This document shows positions 8,510-18,500 of a stretch of 64,000 nucleotides of DNA, one piece after another. The DNA lies in the NCBI RefSeq assembly GCF_002871795.1, contig NZ_PNHL01000008.1, positions 126,178-190,177 of the forward strand, given 5' to 3'. The notes beneath the pieces were generated by a model that was not told the DNA's origin, made no database searches, and saw only the letters and a program-made list of their open reading frames with translations. The translations under genes were made by a program, and so were the position numbers. This stretch comes from Brachybacterium sp. UMB0905. GTDB lineage: Bacteria > Actinomycetota > Actinomycetes > Actinomycetales > Dermabacteraceae. The number at the start of each line of letters is the position of its first letter. The stretch's first letter is position 1.

Positions 8510-10039
8510 ATGGAGCTTCTCCTACCCGTCGTCGGCGTAATCGTGATCCTCGCGATCGTGGGGCTGATCGTGACCGTCATCATCATGCGCAGCTACCGGA
8601 TCGCGGCACCGAACGAGGCCCTGATCATCACCGGCCGCGGCACCAAGGCCGGGGACGTGGACCTCGAGTCCGGCGGCGCCCGTGTGGTGATCGGCGGCCG
8701 CGCGATCGTGCGCCCGATCTTCGATCGCGCTTTCGTGCTCTCACTCTCCTCCCGCCAGATCCCGGTGGAGGTCGAGGGCTACTCCATGAACGGCATCTTC
8801 CTGCGTCTGCGCGGGGTGGCGCAGGTGAAGGTGGGCGGCAATGTGGACGATGTGCGCAAGGCCTCCCAGCGCTTCCTGGACCAGCAGAAGCAGATCGACC
8901 ACTACACCCAGGAGATCCTCTCCGGCACCCTGCGCGCCGTGGTCGGCACCCTGACCGTGGAGCAGATCATCCGTGACCGCGCCTCCTTCGCCAGCCAGGT
9001 GCAGGCTGAGGCCGAGCATTCGATGAACAACCAGGGCCTGGTGATCGACACCTTCCAGATCTCCGCCGTGGAGGATGACGGTTCCTACCTGCGGGACTGG
9101 GGTCGCCCCGAGGCGGCGCTGGTGGCCAAGCGCGCGGCGATCGCCGAGTCCGATGCGAACCGTGAGGCCACCCAGGCCAAGAACGTCAACCTCCAGCAGG
9201 AGGCGGAGTCCAAGCAGGCCTTCGATCTGCGCAACGCGGAGATCAAGGAGCAGACCGACGCCCGGCAGGCGGTGGCCGATGCCGCCGGCCCGCTGGCCCG
9301 TGCCGCCCAGCAGCAGAAGATCATCGAGCAGGAAGAGCTCATCGCGGTCCGGAACAATGACCTGCGCGAGAAGCAGCTGATCGCCGAGGTCATCAAGCCG
9401 GCCGATGCCTCCCGTCAGGCGCAGCAGCAGGAAGCCGACGCGAAGAAGTACGCGCGCGTGGCCGAATCCGAGGCGCAGCTGACCGATGAGCGCAACCGCG
9501 CAGAGGCCCGCAAGGTCTCCGCGGACGCCGAGGCCCACGCCATCGAAGCCCGGGGCCGCGCCGAAGCCGAGGTGGAGCTGCAGCGCCGCTCCAAGGACGC
9601 CGAGGCGGTGCGCCTGGAGGGCCAGGCGGAGGCCGATGCGCTGCGCGCCAAGGGCGAGGCGGAGGCCGCGTCGATCCGCGCGAAGGGTGATGCGGAGGCG
9701 GAGACCACCCGCGCCCGCGCCGAGGCGTACAAGCAGTTCAACGACGCCGCGGTCCTGGCCCAGGTGCTCGAGGTGCTGCCGCAGGTGGCCGGGGAGCTGG
9801 CCTCCCCGTACTCCAACATCGACAACCTCTCGGTGTTCTCCACCGACGGCGAAGCGAAGATCGGGCAGAACATCTCCGTGGGCCTCGCGCAGGTGCTGGA
9901 GATGGTCCGCTCCACCACGGGCGTGGATTTCCAGGAGACGCTCGAGCGGGCCGCCGCCGGTGGCCGCCAGGTGCGCGAGCAGTCCGAGTCCGCCGCCGAT
10001 GCCCGGTCCGAGGACCCCGGCCAGACCGGGCAGAACTGA
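8510..10039 (+). CDS. Flotillin-like SPFH/band 7 membrane protein
   Basis: 509 residues. N-terminal membrane helix (residues about 3-26, VVGVIVILAIVGLIVTVIIM), then the SPFH domain (about 30-220, beginning RSYRIAAPNEALIITGRG), then a long Ala/Glu/Arg-rich coiled coil (about 220-420, repeats like AKGEAEAASIRAKGDAEAE), and the flotillin C-terminal part (AYKQFNDAAVLAQVLEVLPQ). This is the flotillin/FloT/YqiK architecture: an oligomeric scaffold of membrane microdomains. No nfeD partner gene is adjacent. Start ATG at 8510 is preceded by caaggggga. A monocistronic unit bounded by hairpins. Specific partners cannot be inferred. Confidence 0.93.
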   Translation: MELLLPVVGVIVILAIVGLIVTVIIMRSYRIAAPNEALIITGRGTKAGDVDLESGGARVVIGGRAIVRPIFDRAFVLSLSSRQIPVEVEGYSMNGIFLRLRGVAQVKVGGNVDDVRKASQRFLDQQKQIDHYTQEILSGTLRAVVGTLTVEQIIRDRASFASQVQAEAEHSMNNQGLVIDTFQISAVEDDGSYLRDWGRPEAALVAKRAAIAESDANREATQAKNVNLQQEAESKQAFDLRNAEIKEQTDARQAVADAAGPLARAAQQQKIIEQEELIAVRNNDLREKQLIAEVIKPADASRQAQQQEADAKKYARVAESEAQLTDERNRAEARKVSADAEAHAIEARGRAEAEVELQRRSKDAEAVRLEGQAEADALRAKGEAEAASIRAKGDAEAETTRARAEAYKQFNDAAVLAQVLEVLPQVAGELASPYSNIDNLSVFSTDGEAKIGQNISVGLAQVLEMVRSTTGVDFQETLERAAAGGRQVREQSESAADARSEDPGQTGQN

Positions 10040-10047
10040 GGGCCCTC

Positions 10048-10118
10048 CGGACCGCCGCTGCGCGGTCCGCGCCCCCTAGAGTGGAGCCGGGGCGTTCCGC
10101 GCGGAGTGCCCCGGCTCC
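10048..10118 (+). terminator. Two consecutive hairpins between flotillin and pfkA genes
   Basis: Hairpin 1: cggaccgc (10048-10055) pairs with gcggtccg (10062-10069). Hairpin 2: ggagccggggc (10083-10093) pairs with gccccggctcc (10108-10118), its loop containing a further small stem. Likely terminates flotillin mRNA. A TAGAGT hexamer at 10077-10082 between them could be a -10 for pfkA, so hairpin 2 could instead lie in the pfkA leader. Confidence 0.45.
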
Positions 10119-10148
10119 GGCCCGGCGAGAGAAGAGAGCACAGCTTCC

Positions 10149-11177
10149 ATGAAGATCGGAATCCTGACCTCCGGCGGTGACTGCCCCGGCCTGAACGCCG
10201 TCATCCGCGGCGTGGTCATCAAGGGCAACACGATGTTCGAGGATGAGTTCATCGGCTTCAAGGATGGCTGGCGCGGCGTCATCGAGAAGGACTACATGAC
10301 GCTGCCGCGGCGCCGGGTGCGCGGCATCGGCCGCATCGGCGGAACGATCCTGGGCACCTCGCGCTCCAACCCCTTCGCCGACGGGGAGGACGGCGCCGAG
10401 ATCGTGCGCCAGAACATGGACGACATGGACATGGACGCCCTCATCGCGATCGGCGGCGACGGCACCCTGTTCACCGCGAACCGGCTGTTCGAGGCGGGCA
10501 TCCCCATCGTCGGCGTCCCCAAGACGGTCGACAACGACCTCGATGCCACCGACTACACCTTCGGCTTCAACACCGCCGTGGAGATCGCCACCGAGTCCCT
10601 GGACCGCCTGCGCATGACCGGCGATTCGCACCACCGCTGCATGGTGGGCGAGGTGATGGGCCGCTCGGTGGGCTGGATCGCCCTGCACTCGGGCATGGCG
10701 GCCGGCGCGCACGTGATCTGCCTGCCGGAGTTCCCCCTGAGCCTGGACGACATCTGCCACTACGTGCAGGCGGCTTTCAATCGCGGGCGCGCCCCGCTGG
10801 TCGTGGTCGCCGAGGGATTCGTCCCCAAGGATGCGCCCGAGGGCTTCATGGACTACGAGCTCGACGAGTTCGGGCGCCCGCGCTTCGGCGGGATCGCTGA
10901 GGCGCTCGCCCCGCTGATCGAAGAGCGGCTGGGCATCGAGACGCGGGCGACGGTGCTGGGGCATATCCAGCGCGGTGGTGAGCCCACCGGATATGACCGG
11001 GTGCTGGCCACGCGGCTGGGCACCACCGCCCTGGATCTCGTGCATAAGGGCGGCTTCGGCCGCATGGTGGCGCTGCGCGGCACCGAGATTGTGGATGTGC
11101 CGCTCAGCGAGGCCATCGATTCGCTGAAGAAGGTGCCGGAGTCCCGCTGGCGTGAGGCCGAGGTGCTGTTCGGTTGA
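10149..11177 (+). CDS. pfkA: 6-phosphofructokinase
   Basis: Phosphorylates fructose 6-phosphate to fructose 1,6-bisphosphate, the committed step of glycolysis. 342 residues, the usual bacterial size. N-terminal nucleotide-site glycines KIGILTSGGDCPGLNA; IGGDGT at 101-106; the catalytic loop PKTVDND at 124-130, with Asp128 as the expected base; MVGEVMGR sugar-site segment; and GHIQRGG near 280. Gly105 is the residue normally linked to ATP use (pyrophosphate enzymes have Asp), while Lys125 is the PPi-type residue, giving the mixed G/K pattern. ATP is the more likely donor. Stands alone between hairpins. Confidence 0.95.
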   Translation: MKIGILTSGGDCPGLNAVIRGVVIKGNTMFEDEFIGFKDGWRGVIEKDYMTLPRRRVRGIGRIGGTILGTSRSNPFADGEDGAEIVRQNMDDMDMDALIAIGGDGTLFTANRLFEAGIPIVGVPKTVDNDLDATDYTFGFNTAVEIATESLDRLRMTGDSHHRCMVGEVMGRSVGWIALHSGMAAGAHVICLPEFPLSLDDICHYVQAAFNRGRAPLVVVAEGFVPKDAPEGFMDYELDEFGRPRFGGIAEALAPLIEERLGIETRATVLGHIQRGGEPTGYDRVLATRLGTTALDLVHKGGFGRMVALRGTEIVDVPLSEAIDSLKKVPESRWREAEVLFG

Positions 11178-11198
11178 ACCGGCGACCCTGACAGCGGC

Positions 11199-11229
11199 GG
11201 GGCCGGGGCGAGTGCATCGCCCCGGCCCC
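11199..11229. terminator. Bidirectional terminator between pfkA and acyl-CoA dehydrogenase genes
   Basis: Perfect 12-bp stem ggggccggggcg (11199-11210) / cgccccggcccc (11218-11229) with a 7-base loop, between two convergent genes. Confidence 0.7.
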
Positions 11230-11237
11230 GCTGTGCT

Positions 11238-11289
11238 GGGCGCTCAGTGCTGTGCAGGGCGCTCAATGCTGTGCGGGGCGCTCAGTGCT
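11238..11289. repeat. Three tandem 19-bp imperfect copies at the end of the acyl-CoA dehydrogenase gene
   Basis: Units gggcgctcagtgctgtgca (11238-11256), gggcgctcaatgctgtgcg (11257-11275) and a partial third (11276-11289). The third contains the stop codon of the minus-strand dehydrogenase gene, so the gene tail appears to have been duplicated outward in tandem. Confidence 0.75.
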
Positions 11290-12493
11290 CCTCGCGCGGC
11301 TGGTCGATCTCGCCCAGCAGGGCCTTCGCGTAGCTGGCATGCACCGACTCCTCATCGGAGGGGTGGTACATCCCGGCGCGCACATCCCGCGAGAGGCGTT
11401 CGAGCTCGCTGCGGCGGAAGTAGTGGGAGCCGCCCGAGGCGCGCAGCACCTGGTCCACTGCCGCGATCGCCGTTTCGGTGGCGCGGGACTTCATTCCGGA
11501 GAAGTGCAGGAACCAGCGCGCCCCATGGTCGGTGATGCCCGGGCCCTGCTCCCCCGTGCCCAGTGCGTCGAGGTCCGCCAGCAGCTTCTCGAGCTGGAGG
11601 ATGACGCCGTCCACGCCGATCGCAGCATCGGCGAGGCGCCAGCGGATATCGGGGTCATCAGCATGGACGATGCCGCGGGTGACGCTGCGCCGGGTGTGCG
11701 CCACCTCGGTGCCCACGGTGATCGCGCGCTCAGCGATCCCGGTGTACACCGAGGCGATCAGCAGTTCGAAAGCCCCGAAGATCCCCATCACGAAGGGATC
11801 GGGATTGGGGCCGACGGGGGTCGTGGTCAGCACGTGCTCCGCGGTGATCGGGGCGCCGTGCAGGCGGGTGGTGCAGGACTGGCTGGGGCGCATGCCGTGG
11901 GTGTCCCAGTCGTCCTTGACCTCAACCTCCGTGGTGCGCTCGAGGATGCCGAAGACCAGGCTCGGATCCTCCTCGGCGGACCCGTCGTCTGCGGCGCGGC
12001 GGGCGTGGACCACCAGGCGGTCCCAGACCGGCGCGAGGGAGGTGAAGATCTTCGTGCCGGTGACGCGGAAGCCGCCGTCCTCCTGCGGCTCGGCCCGGGA
12101 GGAGGAGTCGAAGAGCATCGCCTCGTTCCCCGCCTCGGAGATGCCGAAGGCGAACAGGCGGTCCGCCGCCGCGTCCTCGAGGATGGGCCGCACTCCCGGC
12201 ACGCCCAGGCGGTAAGCATGCAGGGCCGCGCCGGTGATCACCAGGTGCATGTTCATCGACAGGGCGGTGGCGGGGGCGGCCTGCGCGAGGCGCCGCTGGA
12301 TCCGGGAGGCCTCCAGCAGGCTCGCGCCCGTGCCGCCCAGCTCCTGGGGCACCAGCAGGCGCAGGTAGCCGCGCTCGCGCAGATCGGCGAGGTCGTCGCG
12401 GGGGAAGGTGTTCTCGCGGTCGTGGACCACGGCGCGCTCACGGAAGGTCGTCAGCAGCTCGTCGGGCAGCAGGTCATCGGGCAGTTCGGTCAT
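11282..12493 (-). CDS. Acyl-CoA dehydrogenase family flavoprotein
   Basis: 403 residues, normal for the family. The N-terminal helical domain has LRERGYLRLLVPQELGGTGASLLEASRIQRRLA; the middle beta domain contains the FAD/substrate-contacting stretch FGISEAGNEAMLFDSSS and VTGTKIFTSLAPVWDRLVVHAR; the C-terminal four-helix domain ends with FRRSELERLSRDVRAGMYHPSDEESVHA. It probably oxidises an acyl-CoA or a related thioester using FAD. The catalytic Glu position is not obvious to me, so the substrate is open. Stop TGA lies inside a short tandem repeat. 43 bp separate its start from the upstream giant surface-protein gene, same strand; cotranscription is possible. Confidence 0.88.
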   Translation of the reverse strand: MTELPDDLLPDELLTTFRERAVVHDRENTFPRDDLADLRERGYLRLLVPQELGGTGASLLEASRIQRRLAQAAPATALSMNMHLVITGAALHAYRLGVPGVRPILEDAAADRLFAFGISEAGNEAMLFDSSSRAEPQEDGGFRVTGTKIFTSLAPVWDRLVVHARRAADDGSAEEDPSLVFGILERTTEVEVKDDWDTHGMRPSQSCTTRLHGAPITAEHVLTTTPVGPNPDPFVMGIFGAFELLIASVYTGIAERAITVGTEVAHTRRSVTRGIVHADDPDIRWRLADAAIGVDGVILQLEKLLADLDALGTGEQGPGITDHGARWFLHFSGMKSRATETAIAAVDQVLRASGGSHYFRRSELERLSRDVRAGMYHPSDEESVHASYAKALLGEIDQPREEH

Positions 12494-12536
12494 GGCCGCA
12501 GGCTAATGGAGGCGCGAACGGCGTGCAGGAACCGCC

Positions 12537-15500
12537 TCACTGGAAAGCGACGGTCTTGCTGTAGTTTCCGTTCTTGTCCACGGCGCGCACATAGAAGTCG
12601 GAGCCGCCGGAGGCGGTGGTGCTGATCTCGAAGGTGCCGCTGCTCTTCCCCACGGATTTCCATGCGCCCTGGTGGTAGGTGCGGAATTCGTAGTCCACGG
12701 CCGGGAAATCGGTATCGCCGATCGTCACGATGTAGGACTCGGTGCCCTTGGTCCCCTTCTTCCACGTGAGGTTGATGGGGACATGCGGCTTCCCACCATT
12801 CCAGGACGGCGTGCTGAAGGTGACGGTGGTCGGCTCGCTCACCAGACCTTTTTCGTTCTCCACCGTCACGGTCATCGTGTATTTCGCGCTCTCCGCAACA
12901 TTGCAGGTCGCCCAGGTCTTCTCCGTAAGGTCGGTGCGGTTGCATTCCACATCACCGGAGTGAAGGGTGATGGATTTCAGCGGCACGCCGCCGAGATCTG
13001 TGGGCTTATCCACGCGGACTATCGTTTGACAAGCATTGAGCGAGTAGCAGATGAACGGGGTGTTGTCGCCCCGCGCGATCGGTGCCTCCGGCCGCGTGTA
13101 CGGCGTCACCGAGTTCGAGGGATCCGAGGGCGCGGACTCCCCGCCCTTGAACCGGTTGCGGGCCTGCACCGTGAAACGGTACGAGCTGCCGTTGTCCAGA
13201 GTGTCGATGGTGACCTCGGTGGTGGAGGCGTCCACGGTCTTCGAGCCGCCGTCCCAGCTGATCACGTAATCCTTGATCGCGGTGCCGTTGTCCTGGGCCG
13301 GTTTCCAGGACACCACCGCCCGACCGTTGGGCCCGGCGCCGGTGCCCTCATTCGGCAGTCGTGCTTCCACGTCCTTGGGGGCTTCCGGAATCGCCCAGGG
13401 AACCACCTCCTTCGAGCGGGCCGATGTAGCGCCCTGCCCCACGGAGTTCTTGGCGGTGACGGTGAAGGTGTACCCGGTATCGGGGTCGAGGTTGCGCATG
13501 GTCGCGGAGGTGGCGTCACCGCCCGCGGTCACGGTCGTGCCGTCGGAGGCGCGGATGGTGTAGCCGCTGATCGGCTCCCCGTTGTGCACATCGGCATCGG
13601 GCTTGTCCCACGTGATGGTCACGCCGCCGCCCAGTCGGTCGTTGGTGCGGCTGGCCTCCACGCCCGAGACGGCTTTCGGCGGCCCGGCCGGGTGCTGCGG
13701 GCGGGACCAGCCGGACCAGTCCGAGGGCTCCTCCGAGAGGTTGTGGGCCCGCACCCGGAAGCTGTAGTCATGCCCGTTGTCCAGCTCATCCCAGGTCAGC
13801 TCGGTGCTGGTGGCGTCCACCGAGCGGGTCTCCAGGCGCCCTCCCTCATCGCGGCGCTGCACGTCGTATTTCTGCAGCGCCGAGCCGCGGTTCTCGGGCC
13901 GGGACCAGCTGACCTGCAGCTGCCGGTCGCCGCGCTGGACCTGCGGGGTGCCCGGCGGCTCCGGCCGCACATCCGGGGTGGCGGGGGCCGAGGGCGACGA
14001 GGCCGGGGAGTCACCGACCTCGTTGTGCGCCACCACCTGGAAGGTGTACTCGGTGCCGTTGGTGAGCCCCGTGACGGTGCACGTGGTCGACGTGCACTTC
14101 TGGGTGACATTGCCGCCGCTCGCGGCGGTGACCGTGTAGCCGCTGATCGGGGCGCCGTTGTCATCGCCCGCGGTGAACGCCAGCTCCACGGTGCCATCGC
14201 CCACCTCACCCACGCGAGGGGCCGACGGCGCCTCCGGCTTGCCGCGCACGGTCGCGCGGATCTCGCCGGTGGCCCGCCGTTCGGGATCACCGGTGGCGTC
14301 CTCCACCGTGTAGCTCGCGGTGAGGATGCCGGCGAACTCCGGGTCAGGTTCAATGATCACCTGGTCGCCCTCGAGCTTCACGCCACCGTCGCCGGAGACC
14401 CGCTGAGCATCCACGAGGGTCAGCGGCTCCCCGGGGAAGGGGTTGGAATCGTTCTCGAGCACGTCCACGCGGCCGGTCGTCCCCGCGTCGATCACCTGCT
14501 CATCCAGGCCCGGGGAGACCTTTGGGCGGCGGCTGCCGGTGACGGTGAGCTGGAACGTCTCCGTCACCGGTGCGGTCACGGAGTCGGTGACGGTCACCGG
14601 CAGCTGGATCGTCTCCCCGCGCGGGGCATCCAGCTCGGCGCTCACGCTCAGGGTGCTGCCGTTGATGGAGGCGCTCACCCCCTCGGGCAGGACGGAGTCA
14701 TCCACACTGAACTCGAGCGGATCACCATCGGGGTCCTCCGCCGCGGTGCGCAGATCCACGGTGGTCGCAGAGCCGCCGGATTCCACCTCGATCAGGGAGC
14801 CGCGCAGCGTGGGCGGCTGGTTCGTCTCGCCGCTGAGCACCTCGATGGGGATGCTGAGCGAGCCACTCGCGGCGGTCGCATCTCCGGCGGCGCCGTCAGA
14901 GACCTCCACCGTGATCGTGTCGCGGCCCTCGTAGTCCTCGGCCGGGCGGTACACCAGCGTGGTCTCGTCCGCGACCAGCGGGGTGCCGTCGGTGTGGTCG
15001 GCCTGCGCTGCGTCATCGTCGAGCACCCGGGCATGCTGCGCGCCAGGCCGCACCCGCACCAGGGAGGAGTCGGCCAGGTCGATGCTCAGCTCGCTGCCGG
15101 AGACCACCTCGAGGGTCCCACCCACCCAGACCGGCGGGATGCGGGCGGTGCCGGGCACCCACACGTAGCCGGAGGAAGTCTGCTCATCGCGGTCGGTGAT
15201 GGTGTAGCGCAGACGCTGCTGCTCCTCACCGGGGATCACCGTGAGGATGCCGTCATCGCTGAGCAGGGAGCCGTCGGCCCCATCCTCCATCCGCACCGTC
15301 AGATCGGAGATCGAGCCATCGGGGTCGCGATCATTGGCGAGCACATCCACGGTGATGGTCTCCCCCGCCGGGTCCAGCACCTGGGCGGGATCCACGTAGT
15401 CATCGACCGCGATGGGATCGCGCAGCGGGGCGCCCGGGTCCACCCGCAGCGTCACCGTCGCGGCGCTGGTCAGCTGGCCGTCGGACACCTCATAGGTGAG

Positions 15501-18500
15501 GGTGTGCGTGCCCGGCTCCTCCGGGGTCATCACGGTGATGCGATCGCTCGAACGACCCTCCGCGGGCGGGATCACCTCGATATCCGTCAGCGGGGTCACC
15601 GAATCGTGGAGGAGCTGGAGGGCATCCTCCTCCGGGTCGGAGTCGTTCATGAGCACGGGGATCTGGATCTCGCGGCCGGGCCGCACATCCAGCTCGTCAT
15701 CCACGGCGTAGGGCGGCTGGTTGAGCTCCGGCGGCGCCGCGACGCCCACCAGCACCTCCGCGGTGCCGATCGCCCCGGAGGCATCCATCACCTGGTAGCG
15801 GAAGGTATCGGTGCCCACCGCATCCGGATAGGGCACGTACTCGATCCACTGCCCGGTGGCGCTCGTGATCTCCCCCAGCTGCGGGGCGGGCTCGGAGATC
15901 CCCATCAGCATCACCGAATCGCCCTCGGCGTCGATGCCGGTGGTGGGCACGGGGATGCGCACCGGGGAGCCCGCCACCGCGCGGGCTACGAGATTCTGGG
16001 GCTGCGGCGGAGTGTCCTCGGCATCGGCGGGGATGATCCGCACCCGGAGCCGACTGGAGCCATCGCGGCCGGTCTGGTCCACCGCCTCATAGGAGATCGT
16101 CGCCTCCCCCTGCGCATCCGGGGCGGCACGGAAACGGATCTGCTGATCATGGGTCTCGACCACCCCGAGACCCTCCACCCCGTCGGTCCCGGAGATCTCC
16201 CCCAGGTGCAGGGTGGAGCCGGTGGGAGAGATGTCGTTGCTCAGCACATCCACGAGCACCATGTCCCCAGCGCGGACCACGGCCTCATCCGGGGCGGGCA
16301 CCGGGTTGGCGAACTGGGTATCGGTCGCGGCGAGCATGACCCGCACGGTGCCCGTGGAGCTGCCCTCGGCGTTCGCGACCTCATAGGTCAGCGGCACCGG
16401 CTCCTCGCTGACAGCGGCACCGGGCTCGACCTCCACGCGGATCAGATGATGCCCCACCACGGTGGCTTTGACACCGCTGTCCTCAGGGACGGTCACGGAG
16501 TTGGTGACCAGCACCCCGCCGGTGGGATCCACGTCGTTCTCCAGGGGATCCAGCAGGCTCTGCCCACCGGTGGTGGCCATGAGCATGTCATCCACCGCCA
16601 CCGGCAGCATCGCCTCGGGGTCCGGTTCGGTGACGTCCACGCGGATCAGGCCCTGCGAGCTGGCCTCGCGGGCGGAGGCCGTGTACTCCAGGTAGTAGGT
16701 GCCCACCTCGCCGCTGACGCGCACCGATCCGCTCGTGAGGTCCGCATCGACCTCGAGCCCAGGGGCCTCATCCACATGGGTCAGCTCAAGGGAGCCGCCC
16801 GCGGGGTTGATGTCGTTCAGCAGCGGGCGAAGCACACCGGTGCGCCCGGCGACCACCTGCAGGTGATCGGTGGTGGTGATGGGGGCAAGCTCTGGGTCGG
16901 TCACGGACTCGACCTCGAGCACCGATTCGGAGGTGGCGCCGTGCTCATCACGGAAGGTGAGGGTGACCTGCTTGGGTCCGGTCTTCAGCCCCGCATCATC
17001 CACCGTCACCGTGCCATCGGCCCGGAAGGTCACCAGGTCCTCGGGCTGGATCGTGGCATCGGCCAGGTAGAACGCGTCACCCTCGGGGTCCTCCCAGTAC
17101 GGCAGCACGTTCAGGGTGACGGTCTGCCCGGAGAGCACCTGCACGCGCGGGATGCCCTGTCCGGCAGGCTCCGGCGGAGAGTTCTTCTCGCCCGGGTGGA
17201 CGGTGAGGGTGACGGTTGCGGTGTCGGTGCCGCCGCGGCCGTCGTCGACGATGTACGTGAAGGTGGCGGTGCCGCTGGCGTCCTCGTCCACGGCGATCTG
17301 CAGCTGGGTGCCACCGCGAATGGGGCTGACCGTGCCGATGGAGGGCTGCTTGCCCTCGAGGTCCGCGAGCAGCACATCACCGTCGGGGTCGGAGTCGTTG
17401 CGGGTCACCGGCAGGACCACGTTCATGCCGGGCCGCACCCCGAACTCGTCGTCCTCGGCCACCGGCGGGCGGTTCTCCTGGTCCCGGTCCTCCTGCACGT
17501 CGGTGATGGTGGAGGTGACGACCTCCTTCTCCTTCTCCTCCTGCTCGTCCTGCTGGATCTCCTGCTCGATCACCCACTGATCCACGATCTTCAGCGAGTC
17601 GCGGATCATCCAGGACAGCCCGGCCACGGTGTCGTTGAGCACCACGAGGTCGCGGTTCACGCGCAGGCGCAGGTCCGCACCGGGGCCCGCCTCCGGCACC
17701 GCCTCGATGACCGGCTCGTGGCCCTCGCAGATGCGGGCGAAACGGTTCGCGGCGTTCCAGGCGCCATAGGCGCAGCCGCCCACCTGGGCGGGGGCGGCGG
17801 GAGTTCCGGTGCCGCCCGCGGGATGGACGGCGATGTCCCCGCCGCGCATCGGCACCATCAGCAGGGAGTTCTCGGTGGCGACGGCGACGTGATCGGAGGC
17901 GTCGCCGGGCTGCTGGAGCACGAGGGTGTTGGCATCGGAGACCTGAGCCTCACTGAGATCTGCGGTGCGCACCTCGGTGCCCATGCGCAGCTGGCGCTTG
18001 GCGCGGTCCAGCACCACCGGCTCCTCCCCCACCGCGGTGAGCGCCACATCCTCGGGCTTCGAGGACAGCCCGCCGAGCGTGATGGGCTTGTCCTGCTGCG
18101 GGTTCTGGGTGTCGACGCTGCGGGGGAAGGTGTGCAGCTGGTCGCCGTCGAGCACCATTGCGGTGCCGGCGCGGGTGACGGTCACGTGGACCTCGCTGCC
18201 CTTGGCCTCGTAGGCGGGCTTGAAGGCGTCGGGGCTGAACGCGGCGGCCTGATCGGGGCTGAGCACCCACACGCGCCCGTCGGGGGTGGCGATCGCCACG
18301 CGGTCCCCGCCGAGGACGACCTCGCTCTCGGGCGGCAGCTCCACGACGCCCCCGCGCACCACGGACGCGGTGTTCACCGGGCTCACCCCGCGCGGACCGA
18401 TGGTGAACACGTGGTACCCGGACTGCAGAATGTCGATGTCATCCCCGGCCACGGACAGGCGGGCGTCGTACTCGGTGGCATCCACGTTGAGCCGGCCGAT

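Noticed and set aside
11238..11289. Possible start of a CRISPR array (three short repeats)
   Set aside because: Repeats are directly adjacent without spacers, and one is part of a coding gene end; no cas genes.
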